A DNA stretch of 13,811 bases from Ruminococcaceae bacterium UBA7147 (GCA_002491825.1 DKWR01000012.1:14918-28728), one strand, 5' to 3'; counted from the first letter of the stretch, positions 1 to 5,932 are shown. Translations and numbers: made by a program. Notes: generated by a model from the letters alone, not told the origin.

Positions 1-15
1 TTGGAGAAAATTGTA
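1..15 (+). repeat. 15-bp direct repeat shared by both window ends (left copy)
   Basis: TTGGAGAAAATTGTA occurs at 1-15 and again as the last 15 bases (13797-13811). It could be part of a dispersed repeat or an assembly-end overlap. The sequence alone does not decide. Confidence 0.75.
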
Positions 16-50
16 GCCCGAATTATAAATTGATATATAGGTAACGTTTC

Positions 51-76
51 GGGACGTGTAGGAACCCGTCCCCTAC
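51..76. repeat. Degenerate GTAGGG-type palindromic element
   Basis: GGGACG (51-56) can pair with CGTCCC (67-72) across a 10-nt loop. Read on the minus strand the unit begins GTAGGG at 76-71, the same edge as the palindromes at 106-133 and 6994-7074. It looks like a decayed or truncated member of that family. Confidence 0.45.
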
Positions 77-105
77 GCCAATACAGGAAACGTTTGTTTT
101 TAGTC

Positions 106-133
106 GTAGGGACACGGCGTGCCGTGTCCGTAG
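106..133. repeat. Short palindromic element, GTAGGG-edged
   Basis: A perfect 9-bp inverted repeat, GGACACGGC (110-118) and GCCGTGTCC (121-129), is separated by only GT. It is preceded by GTAGG and followed by GTAG. The geometry (edge, 9-bp arm, 2-bp centre, 9-bp arm) is identical to the arm at 6999-7018, although most of the core bases differ. It is a REP-like intergenic repeat of unknown mobility. Confidence 0.7.
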
Positions 134-233
134 TGGCAATTAAACTTTACCGATTAATCACTAATTATAGTGAAAAACAAACCTTTCCGTAGTACAGTGT
201 TAATTCTAAAAATACACACATCATATGAACAAT

Positions 234-244
234 TGTAGGGAACG
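234..244 (+). repeat. Partial copy of the TGTAGGG repeat
   Basis: TGTAGGGAACG matches the first 11 bases of the palindrome arm at 6994-7004. It then diverges (GTCAC instead of GTCTTG), so no hairpin forms. It reads as a truncated half-element; a chance match is possible. Confidence 0.4.
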
Positions 245-328
245 TCACAAATATATCAAAAATTGTTCAGCAAACAAACTCATCCATACAACACGCAACA
301 TTACAAATTCTGAGCGTAGCGACCATTA

Positions 329-363
329 ACTCCAAACTCCAAACTCCATTCTCCAAACTCGGC
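329..363 (+). repeat. Decaying 7-bp tandem repeat
   Basis: Five consecutive heptamers read ACTCCAA, ACTCCAA, ACTCCAT, TCTCCAA and ACTCGGC. The first two are identical and the rest drift. The reverse complement (TTTGGAG) also occurs in the repeat at the far right end of the window. Confidence 0.7.
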
Positions 364-375
364 AAATTATAGTTT
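357..375 (-). repeat. Inverted copy of the right-end repeat
   Basis: On the minus strand this stretch reads AAACTATAATTTGCCGAGT. The same sequence with one extra A occurs on the plus strand at 13740-13759. The two copies therefore flank the entire gene set in opposite orientation. Confidence 0.65.
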
Positions 376-399
376 GTATAAATTGAATTTCCTTTAATG

Positions 400-428
400 T
401 TGACTTGATGATTGAATAATAATATAAT
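400..428 (+). promoter_or_regulatory. Sigma-A type promoter of the small membrane protein gene
   Basis: TTGACT (400-405), a 17-bp spacer and TATAAT (423-428) form a near-consensus housekeeping promoter. Transcription would begin around 434-437, leaving a leader of about 20 nt before the ATG at 458. The ribosome binding site AGGAGGT (444-450) sits 7 nt from that start. Confidence 0.85.
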
Positions 429-457
429 ACAAACATAAAATTCAGGAGGTAGCTGAT

Positions 458-868
458 ATGGAAAATAAGCGAAAGAATATTTTATATATAGCCGTAGGCG
501 TTGCGTTTGTTTTTGCCGTGTTTCTTATTGTTTCATATTTTCTGCCCTCGACAGTCGGAATTTCCGAACACGCAGATGCAAAAATCAAGTACGTTACCGA
601 GAATAAGAATATTGAAGTGACGCTTGATGACAGCGACTGTGATGAGCTTCGCAGAATTTTCAACGGAAAAACTGCTTATCACGATAGTCCGTCCTGTGGA
701 TTTACCGAGTCTTCCTCAGTTTCGTTTGGCAATCAGATTTTTATGCCGGCGTGTGACGGTGATGAAATCATAAAGGCAGGCTTAAAATATATCTCCATTT
801 CCCCAAAAGAGCGTGACACAGTTGACAAAATATTTGCAAAGTACGGTGCAACTTTTCCTTGTGCGTGA
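458..868 (+). CDS. Small membrane-anchored protein of unknown function
   Basis: I do not recognise this 136-residue protein. It starts with a short basic stretch (ENKRK) followed by one hydrophobic segment at about residues 8-29, so it is probably anchored in the membrane with the remainder outside. The extracytoplasmic part (about 35-136) looks like a compact domain: a basic and acidic first half, a central SCGF...SVSFGN stretch, a PACDGDE motif and a C-terminal ISPKERDTVDKIFAKYG helix. Three cysteines in the second half (in SCGF, PACDG and the C-terminal PCA) plus one in the DCDEL stretch could form disulphides or bind metal; this is inference. The start is fixed by AGGAGGT 7 nt upstream and a near-consensus promoter. 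A terminator follows, so it is monocistronic and merely adjacent to the dcw operon. A lipoprotein is unlikely because there is no lipobox. Confidence 0.85.
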   Translation: MENKRKNILYIAVGVAFVFAVFLIVSYFLPSTVGISEHADAKIKYVTENKNIEVTLDDSDCDELRRIFNGKTAYHDSPSCGFTESSSVSFGNQIFMPACDGDEIIKAGLKYISISPKERDTVDKIFAKYGATFPCA

Positions 869-882
869 CTTTGCAGAAAATT

Positions 883-928
883 CGACTGAAAACAGCAAAC
901 ATTTGTTTGTAATAATTTCGGTCGTTTT
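883..928 (+). terminator. Branched hairpin followed by TTTT, possible weak terminator
   Basis: CGACTGAAA (883-891) pairs with TTTCGGTCG (916-924), with one G-U pair. The loop holds a second stem, CAAAC (896-900) with GTTTG (905-909). Only four Ts follow, so it is at best an accessory terminator or an mRNA 3'-end structure before the stronger one downstream. Confidence 0.4.
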
Positions 929-961
929 GTAACCTTTTAAAATTAAATAATGATTTCTGAC

Positions 962-1007
962 ACCGAATGCACAGGGAAACTCTTGTGCATTCGGTTATTT
1001 TTATTCT
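962..1007 (+). terminator. Rho-independent terminator
   Basis: A perfect 12-bp stem, ACCGAATGCACA (962-973) with TGTGCATTCGGT (984-995), is followed by a T-rich tract (TATTTTTATT). It separates the small membrane protein gene from the mraZ promoter. The rest of the 869-1206 gap is AT-rich and holds only this, the preceding hairpin and the mraZ control region. Confidence 0.85.
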
Positions 1008-1105
1008 GTCAAGGAATAATAATTGCAAATCGGCAGATAAAAATTGCAAAATTATAAAAAAGTTAATTTTTTTGTAAATTTTATTTCCATGTTCGTAACT
1101 TTTAC

Positions 1106-1134
1106 TTGATTTTTTTAAATCAATAGAGTATAAT
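1106..1134 (+). promoter_or_regulatory. Sigma-A type promoter of the dcw cluster (Pmra-like)
   Basis: TTGATT (1106-1111), a 17-bp spacer and TATAAT (1129-1134) precede mraZ. The predicted transcription start is near 1140-1142, giving a leader of about 85 nt that contains the putative MraZ boxes. Confidence 0.75.
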
Positions 1135-1144
1135 TATATCAATC

Positions 1145-1170
1145 GGTGGCAGATTGTGTCATTTGGTGAC
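1145..1170 (+). promoter_or_regulatory. Putative MraZ operator: three direct boxes with 10-bp period
   Basis: GGTGGC (1145-1150), TGTGTC (1155-1160) and GGTGAC (1165-1170) fit (G/T)GTGNC and recur at exactly 10 bp, one helical turn, just downstream of the -10 box. MraZ proteins are known to bind three short direct repeats with about 10-bp period in their own promoter region (TGGGN boxes in E. coli, AAAGTG-type boxes in mollicutes). Position and period match. The exact box sequence for this organism is inference. Confidence 0.6.
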
Positions 1171-1224
1171 TGAATACAGCGTTTTTTAATTAATTTTCAA
1201 ACTAAAGTGACGGAGGTGGGCAAA

Positions 1225-1644
1225 ATGTTTTCGGGAATGTCAAATCATTCAATTGATGCAAAAGGCAGAATTGTTTTGCCTGCAAAGTTCCGTGAGGAGC
1301 TTGGAAATACATTTTACCTTGCAAGAGGTTTCGGAAACTGTTGTATTCAGGCTATGTCCGCCGACCAGTTCAATTCAATCTGTGCTAAAATTCTTGAGCT
1401 CCCCGCCGACAAGGCTATGGCTTTGCAGTACACCTTCAGCGCAACTGCGGTTGAGGTTACGCCGAACGCACAGGGCAGAGTGATAATTCCCCAGAGCCTG
1501 CGTGAGTTTGCAGGAATTGAAAGCGACGCACTCGTAATCGGAATGAACAATCGAATTGAAATCTGGAGCAAAACCAAATTTGACGAATTTATGGCTTCAC
1601 AGAAGGATACCATCTCCGAAGCTCTGTCAATGCTGAGATTGTAA
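1225..1644 (+). CDS. mraZ: Transcriptional regulator MraZ
   Basis: MraZ is a ring-forming DNA-binding protein of the AbrB/SpoVT-like swapped-hairpin fold and the usual first gene of dcw clusters, where it controls its own operon. The 139-residue product has the two expected half-repeats: DAKGRIVLPAKFREEL (residues 11-26) and NAQGRVIIPQSLREFAGI (81-98). In both, the xxxGR-(I/V)-x-(I/L)-P core that carries the DNA-contacting surface is intact. Length is close to the family norm (about 140-150). I chose the ATG at 1225 because GGAGGTG (1212-1218) lies 6 nt upstream; a GTG at 1207 in the same frame lacks a ribosome binding site and precedes this one. The rsmH start follows after 11 nt, so the two are co-transcribed. 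Three putative binding boxes lie in the leader, which suggests autoregulation. Confidence 0.95.
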   Translation: MFSGMSNHSIDAKGRIVLPAKFREELGNTFYLARGFGNCCIQAMSADQFNSICAKILELPADKAMALQYTFSATAVEVTPNAQGRVIIPQSLREFAGIESDALVIGMNNRIEIWSKTKFDEFMASQKDTISEALSMLRL

Positions 1645-1655
1645 GGAGGAATAAT

Positions 1656-2579
1656 ATGGAATTCTCCCACATCCCCGTACTCCTCAACGAAACAATCGAG
1701 GGACTTGACATTAAGGAAAACGGTATTTATGCCGACGGAACGGCAGGCGGAGGAGGTCACAGCAGTGAGATTTTAAAGCGCCTTACCACAGGCAAGCTTA
1801 TCTCAATTGACCGTGACCCTGATGCTATTTCGGTACTCACCCAAAGGTTTAAAAGTAATGAAAACTCTATAATTATAAAGGGCAATTTTGCTGACATTAA
1901 GGAGCTTTTACAGCTTCGGGGCGTAGGCAGGCTTGACGGCGTTCTGCTCGACATCGGCGTCTCCTCCCATCAGCTTGATACAGCGTCAAGAGGCTTTTCA
2001 TTCCACGAGGACGCACCTCTTGATATGCGTATGAGTCAGAGCGGAACAACAGCCGAAGAGCTTGTAAGCACCCTGCCCTTTGAGGAATTAAGACGTATAA
2101 TTTCAAGCTACGGCGAAGAAAAATACGCTTCCTCAATTGCAAAGGGCATTGTATCTGCAAGAGAGCAAAAGCCGATAAAAACAACGCTTGAGCTTGCCGA
2201 AATAATCAAACAGAACGTACCGCAGAAGGTAAGACGTGACGGTCATCCCGCACGAAAGACCTTTCAGGCACTGCGCATAGCCGTAAATGATGAACTTGGC
2301 GCACTTGAAAAAGGACTTGACGGTGCGTTTGAAATGCTCGGAAAGGGCGGACGGCTTGCCGTCATAACTTTCCATTCGCTTGAGGACAGAATTGTCAAGC
2401 AAAAAATGGCTTCTTGGTGTCAGGGCTGTACCTGCCCGAAGGACTTTCCTGTTTGCGTTTGCGGAAACAAGCCGAAGGCAAGGCTTGTAAACAAAAAGCC
2501 TGTTTGTGCAAATGAAACAGAATTAAATGAAAACCCGAGAGCCAGAAGTGCAAAGTTGAGAATATGCGAAAAAATTTAA
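1656..2579 (+). CDS. rsmH: 16S rRNA (cytosine(1402)-N(4))-methyltransferase RsmH
   Basis: RsmH (MraW) uses S-adenosylmethionine to methylate N4 of C1402 of 16S rRNA in the small subunit, near the P site. The 307-residue length is normal. Visible signatures are HIPVLLNETI at the N-terminus, the SAM-binding loop DGTAGGGGHS (27-36), LLDIGVSSHQLD, RGFSF...DAPLDMRM, RKTFQALRIAVNDEL and FHSLEDRIVK (239-248). The C-terminal Cys-rich segment (CQGCTCP...VCVCG) and closing RARSAKLR are typical of Firmicute RsmH. The ribosome binding site AAGGAGGA (1643-1650) overlaps the mraZ stop codon and sits 5 nt before the ATG, so translation is likely coupled to mraZ. Nothing looks damaged. A 281-bp gap with its own possible promoter follows, so ftsL may be only partly driven from the mraZ promoter. 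Confidence 0.97.
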   Translation: MEFSHIPVLLNETIEGLDIKENGIYADGTAGGGGHSSEILKRLTTGKLISIDRDPDAISVLTQRFKSNENSIIIKGNFADIKELLQLRGVGRLDGVLLDIGVSSHQLDTASRGFSFHEDAPLDMRMSQSGTTAEELVSTLPFEELRRIISSYGEEKYASSIAKGIVSAREQKPIKTTLELAEIIKQNVPQKVRRDGHPARKTFQALRIAVNDELGALEKGLDGAFEMLGKGGRLAVITFHSLEDRIVKQKMASWCQGCTCPKDFPVCVCGNKPKARLVNKKPVCANETELNENPRARSAKLRICEKI

Positions 2580-2589
2580 AAATTTTTTC
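2568..2589. terminator. A/T hairpin over the rsmH stop codon, possible weak terminator
   Basis: GAAAAAATT (2568-2576) is complementary to AATTTTTTC (2581-2589) with a TAAA loop. The T tract is part of the stem and the stem is almost pure A-T, so termination would be weak on either strand. Confidence 0.25.
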
Positions 2590-2598
2590 TCTCAGCTA

Positions 2599-2627
2599 TA
2601 GACAAAGTAACTTATTTGTAGTAAAAT
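2599..2627 (+). promoter_or_regulatory. Possible promoter for ftsL
   Basis: TAGACA (2599-2604), a 17-bp spacer and TAAAAT (2622-2627) each match the sigma-A hexamers in five of six positions. A transcript from here would carry a leader of about 225 nt before ftsL. The alternative is transcription continuing from the mraZ promoter. Confidence 0.45.
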
Positions 2628-2744
2628 ATAACAAAGTTGTAAAGAATATTACAAATACAATCAATTGTGGTTAGCGTGTTTGTAATTACTACATATACGG
2701 TTTACTTTCATTTAGTTCTACAAAAAGAACAGATTGTGTGTGTG

Positions 2745-2762
2745 ACAATTAGAATTAATTGT
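2745..2762. promoter_or_regulatory. AT-rich inverted repeat in the ftsL leader
   Basis: ACAATTA (2745-2751) and TAATTGT (2756-2762) form a perfect 7-bp dyad with a GAAT centre, the size of a simple repressor operator. No regulator can be named. In AT-rich sequence this could be chance. Confidence 0.25.
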
Positions 2763-2819
2763 TAAAAACTTGAAACTTTTTTGCTTTATAGAAATATGAG
2801 CTTAAAAGCAGTGTGTTTT

Positions 2820-2861
2820 ATGAAAATTTTTGATAGAGAAAGGCACAAGGTGCAGGAGTAA
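2820..2861 (+). CDS. Possible 13-codon leader ORF overlapping the ftsL start
   Basis: An ATG at 2820 opens a 13-codon frame (MKIFDRERHKVQE) whose TAA stop (2859-2861) overlaps the ftsL ATG as TAATG. The ftsL ribosome binding site AGGAG (2854-2858) lies inside this small frame and only 2 nt from the ftsL start, which is unusually close. Translation of the small frame could bring ribosomes to ftsL. It lacks a clear ribosome binding site of its own, so it may be chance. Confidence 0.25.
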   Translation: MKIFDRERHKVQE

Positions 2862-3415
2862 TGGCATACGAAAACAGAAATGCAGCTTATGATTTAAGTC
2901 TTTTCGACGAAGATGTTGCCTATTCAAACGGTTCGGCTTTACCAAAGCGTAACGAACAGGAAGTACATAAGAAGCAGACAAAGAAAAAAACTAAAACTGC
3001 GGGCAAGGTTGTAACTATTCCCGAAGAGGAAATTCACAAAATCCGCCGCCGCAAGCACAATCCCTTAAAGCTTGCTTTAGGAAGCATAGGCGGTGCGGCA
3101 GTTGCAGCAGTAATCGGATTTATTATTGTGGGACAGGTTCAGCTTACGGAACTCAATCAGGAAATTATTACGGCAAAGTCATTGCTTGCAGATTCCCAGA
3201 GTATTTACACTCAGAATCAGATGAAGGTTGAATCCAAGCTCTCAAACGCAGAGATTGAGGAGTATGCCGAGAATGTGCTTGGTATGACCAAAGCATCAAA
3301 CGCACAGAAAGAATTTGTTACTCTTTCAGGCGGCGACAAAGCAGAGGTTTCTGCTCAGGAAAGCGATAATCTCTTTACCCGGTTTATTGATTCAATTAAA
3401 AATCTTTGGTCATAA
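2861..3415 (+). CDS. ftsL: FtsL-like bitopic cell division protein
   Basis: FtsL is a single-pass divisome protein that joins FtsQ/DivIB and DivIC/FtsB to activate FtsW and its partner PBP. This 184-residue product has an N-terminal AYDLSLFD segment, a Lys-rich cytoplasmic arm (about 30-70), one membrane segment (about 71-91) and then a heptad-like stretch (about 93-130) consistent with a coiled coil. A closing ENVLGMTKASNAQKEFVTLS block (137-156) resembles the LGM...Q...V ending of FtsL proteins. It is longer than the classic 110-120 residues, mainly because of the cytoplasmic arm, as is common in Clostridia. The family diverges fast, so the call rests on topology, the LGM block and the position between rsmH and the PBP. 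The start is the ATG in TAATG; the ribosome binding site is unusually close. A strong terminator follows. Confidence 0.85.
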   Translation: MAYENRNAAYDLSLFDEDVAYSNGSALPKRNEQEVHKKQTKKKTKTAGKVVTIPEEEIHKIRRRKHNPLKLALGSIGGAAVAAVIGFIIVGQVQLTELNQEIITAKSLLADSQSIYTQNQMKVESKLSNAEIEEYAENVLGMTKASNAQKEFVTLSGGDKAEVSAQESDNLFTRFIDSIKNLWS

Positions 3416-3453
3416 CATTCATTTCAATTTAATAAATATGTTATGAAAGAATG

Positions 3454-3483
3454 AGAGTTAAGACTGCGTCTTGACTCTTTTTT
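3454..3483 (+). terminator. Rho-independent terminator between ftsL and the PBP gene
   Basis: AGAGTTAAGAC (3454-3464) pairs with GTCTTGACTCT (3468-3478) through 11 bp including one G-U pair, with a 3-nt loop. The T tract runs 3478-3483, its first T closing the stem. This is a textbook terminator inside the cluster, so the downstream genes need read-through or their own promoter. I could not place a convincing promoter in 3484-3570. Confidence 0.75.
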
Positions 3484-3546
3484 CGGTATATATACGGTGA
3501 GTACTAATTGCTTATTAGTATAGGGTGTAGAACGTAAATTAAGACT

Positions 3547-3567
3547 GCGGAGGTATTCCGCTTGCGG
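3547..3567 (+). promoter_or_regulatory. Competing hairpins before the PBP ribosome binding site
   Basis: GCGGA (3547-3551) can pair with TCCGC (3557-3561), while CCGC (3558-3561) can instead pair with GCGG (3564-3567). The two are mutually exclusive and end 3 nt before AAGGAG (3571-3576). A role in translation control is inference. Confidence 0.25.
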
Positions 3568-3583
3568 TAGAAGGAGTATTATT

Positions 3584-5851
3584 TTGGAAAATAACGGTAA
3601 TATACGCAAAAATTCAAAAAAAGCCGCAAAAGGTCCGAATCAGCGTTTAAGACAGCGCACTGCTGTTCTGATTATTTTGATATTAGTTATCGGCTTCGGT
3701 GCGGCAATCGCAAGGCTCGGCTATCTTACTGTTGTACAGGGAAGCTCGCTTCAGGAGGACGCTGTGGGACAACAGCTCAAGGATACTACTATCCCAGCAA
3801 AGCGAGGTACAATTTACGATGCAAACGGCAAGGTACTTGCCGAAAGTGCGTCTGTGTGGCAGGTTGTAATGGCGCCGATTTATTTTAAAACCGACGAACA
3901 GAGAAAGGCGGCGGCCGAAGGACTGTCTGAAATTCTCGGACTTGACTATGATAATGTTTACGAAAAGACAACGCAGGAAAGCTACTATGTTGTTGTAAAG
4001 CGTAAAATTGAGGTTGAAGCAAGGGATAAGGTGCTTGAGCTTATCGACACGCTGTCGGAGGAATATGACTGCGGCAACGTAATTCAGCTGCTCGACGACT
4101 ACAAGCGTTACTATCCGCAAAATGACCTTGCCTCCTGTGTAATCGGCTTTACCGGCAGTGACGAACAGGGACTTGAGGGTGTTGAATACCAGTACGACAG
4201 CTATCTTTCGGGTACCCCAGGCAGAATAATAACGGCTAAAAACGCAAGAGGAACGGATATGCCGTTCCAGTATGAACAGAATGTTGAGGCAGAGGACGGC
4301 AACAGCATTTATCTCACGATAGATGAAACAGTGCAGTCAATCTGCGAAAAATATATGAAGCAGGGAATTGTAGATAACAATGTTCTCAACAGAGGCGTTT
4401 GTATTGCAATGGATGTAAACACCGGCGCAATTCTTGCGATGGTAACGGTTGACGGCTACGACCTTAACGACCCGTACACCCTGCCAAAGGAAACTCAAAA
4501 GAAAATTGATGCACTTTCGGAAAAGAAGCAGGCTCAGGCAGAGAGCGAAGCTCTTGCCGCAATGTGGCGTAACAAGGCTATTACCGATACCTATATGCCG
4601 GGTTCTGTATTCAAAATGTGTACTGCATCTATGGCTCTTGAAGAAGGTAAGGTAAACGACAACTCAACCTTTGTATGCACCGGTTCAATGGTCGTAAGCG
4701 ACAAGACTATCCATTGTCACGCACTCGAGGGACACGGCACACAGAACTTTGTGCAGGCTGTCTGCAACTCGTGTAACCCTGCGTTTATCCAGATAGGTCA
4801 GCTTATCGGAATGAACAAGTTCTGCCAGTATTATCAGGGCTTCGGATTTTCCGAAAAAACGGGAATCGACCTCCCCGGTGAGGCTGATGATAACTTCTGG
4901 AAAGAGGGCACAATGACTGACGTTGACCTTGCGGTTGCGTCTTTCGGACAGAACTTTACAATCACGCCTATTCAGATGATTACAGCCTGTGCCGCAGTGG
5001 CAAACGGCGGATACGTTCTTCAGCCCTACGTTGTTTCAAAGATAACCGATTCCAACGGTAACGTAATAAAAAATGTTGAAAAAAAGGTTAAGCGTCAGGT
5101 TGTTTCAAAGGAAACCTCTGACAAGATGGATGAAATTCTCGGCTATAACACTTCCACCGCAGGTGCTACGGCAGGATATGTTGCAGGCTACAAGGTAGCA
5201 GGTAAGACAGGTACGTCAGAGAAAATCGGCTCAAAGGTTGAAAGCCATTTCAGCGAGGACTATATCGCTTCGTTCTGCGGTTATGCCCCTGCCGACGATC
5301 CGCAGATTGCAATGCTTGTATTCTTCGATACACCGTCGGGTGACGCTTATTACGGCTCACAGGTTTCCTCTCCCGTATTCATTAATATTATGACAGAGGT
5401 TCTTCCGTACCTTGAAATCAAGACGGAATATACCGACAGTGAGCTTGAGTACGTTGACGTTTCGGCAGGAGATTACACGGGAATGACTGTTTCGGAGGCT
5501 GAAACAGCAGCGCAGACTGACGGCTTTACAACAACGGTAAAGGGTGACGGCGAAAAGGTTATTGCCCAGATACCTGCGGTTTCTTCAAAAATTCCTTCGG
5601 GAGGAAATATTGTTCTCTACACCGACGACACCAGCAGAAGTGAAACGGTAACGGTTCCGAATCTTGTCGGCTACTCGGCAACGGAGGTCAACAGTGTTGC
5701 GAGTGCTTATGGCTTGAACGTCAGCTTCTCGGGTGCGTCTGATACGGGTGTTGTCAGCACATCACAGGATATTGCAGAGGGAACTTCGGTAAGTCCCGGT
5801 ACGGTAATTACGGTTTCGTTCTCTTCTTCTTCGGCAACATTTAACGACTGA
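3584..5851 (+). CDS. ftsI: Class B penicillin-binding protein with two PASTA domains (septal transpeptidase)
   Basis: This DD-transpeptidase cross-links septal peptidoglycan and works with the FtsW glycan polymerase. The 755-residue protein has a basic N-terminus, one membrane anchor (about 25-45) and a PBP dimer domain beginning PAKRGTIYDANGKVLAES. The transpeptidase domain carries all three active-site motifs: SVFK (Ser341, Lys344), SCN (396-398) and KTGT (541-544). Two C-terminal PASTA domains follow (about 622-685 and 690-752), the second beginning VTVPNLVGYSATEV. Two PASTA repeats resemble B. subtilis PBP2B (PbpB) more than SpoVD, which has one, but only one PBP is present here and a sporulation role cannot be excluded. 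The start is TTG at 3584, supported by AAGGAG 7 nt upstream; no ATG fits better. An internal terminator separates it from ftsL, and mraY follows after an 81-nt gap. Confidence 0.93.
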   Translation: MENNGNIRKNSKKAAKGPNQRLRQRTAVLIILILVIGFGAAIARLGYLTVVQGSSLQEDAVGQQLKDTTIPAKRGTIYDANGKVLAESASVWQVVMAPIYFKTDEQRKAAAEGLSEILGLDYDNVYEKTTQESYYVVVKRKIEVEARDKVLELIDTLSEEYDCGNVIQLLDDYKRYYPQNDLASCVIGFTGSDEQGLEGVEYQYDSYLSGTPGRIITAKNARGTDMPFQYEQNVEAEDGNSIYLTIDETVQSICEKYMKQGIVDNNVLNRGVCIAMDVNTGAILAMVTVDGYDLNDPYTLPKETQKKIDALSEKKQAQAESEALAAMWRNKAITDTYMPGSVFKMCTASMALEEGKVNDNSTFVCTGSMVVSDKTIHCHALEGHGTQNFVQAVCNSCNPAFIQIGQLIGMNKFCQYYQGFGFSEKTGIDLPGEADDNFWKEGTMTDVDLAVASFGQNFTITPIQMITACAAVANGGYVLQPYVVSKITDSNGNVIKNVEKKVKRQVVSKETSDKMDEILGYNTSTAGATAGYVAGYKVAGKTGTSEKIGSKVESHFSEDYIASFCGYAPADDPQIAMLVFFDTPSGDAYYGSQVSSPVFINIMTEVLPYLEIKTEYTDSELEYVDVSAGDYTGMTVSEAETAAQTDGFTTTVKGDGEKVIAQIPAVSSKIPSGGNIVLYTDDTSRSETVTVPNLVGYSATEVNSVASAYGLNVSFSGASDTGVVSTSQDIAEGTSVSPGTVITVSFSSSSATFND

Positions 5852-5870
5852 TAAATATATGACCGATTAT

Positions 5871-5896
5871 GGGTAAAGCGCAAAAACGCTTTGCCC
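5871..5896 (+). other. Stem-loop between the PBP gene and mraY
   Basis: GGGTAAAGCG (5871-5880) pairs with CGCTTTGCCC (5887-5896), 10 bp with one G-U pair and a 6-nt CAAAAA loop. No T tract follows, so it is not an intrinsic terminator. An mRNA stability or processing element is more likely. Confidence 0.55.
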
Positions 5897-5932
5897 TGAA
5901 ACGGTTTAATACGTCTGAAAGGATAGATAATT

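Larger units (their letters stand above)
1..399. other. Non-coding, repeat-rich intergenic region
   Basis: No convincing gene lies in this stretch on either strand. It holds a cluster of short palindromic or repeated sequences (51-76, 106-133, 234-244, 329-375), separated by AT-rich sequence with no recognisable content (about 134-233 and 245-328). It ends at the promoter of the next gene. The left edge begins with the same 15 bases that end the window. Confidence 0.7.

Noticed and set aside
106..133. Intrinsic terminator or riboswitch
   Set aside because: The hairpin has no T tract and there is no upstream gene; no known riboswitch architecture could be recognised anywhere in the window.
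329..363. CRISPR-like array
   Set aside because: The units are only 7 bp with no spacers and decay quickly; no cas gene is present.
3471..3493. Promoter starting at TTGACT within the terminator stem
   Set aside because: The TTGACT hexamer at 3471-3476 is part of the terminator's right arm, and the only -10-like sequence (TATATA at 3487) is 10 bp away, too close for sigma-A.
3584..5851. Assignment of the PBP as SpoVD
   Set aside because: Two PASTA domains and being the only PBP next to ftsL fit the division enzyme better. The sporulation role is left open in the entry but not adopted.
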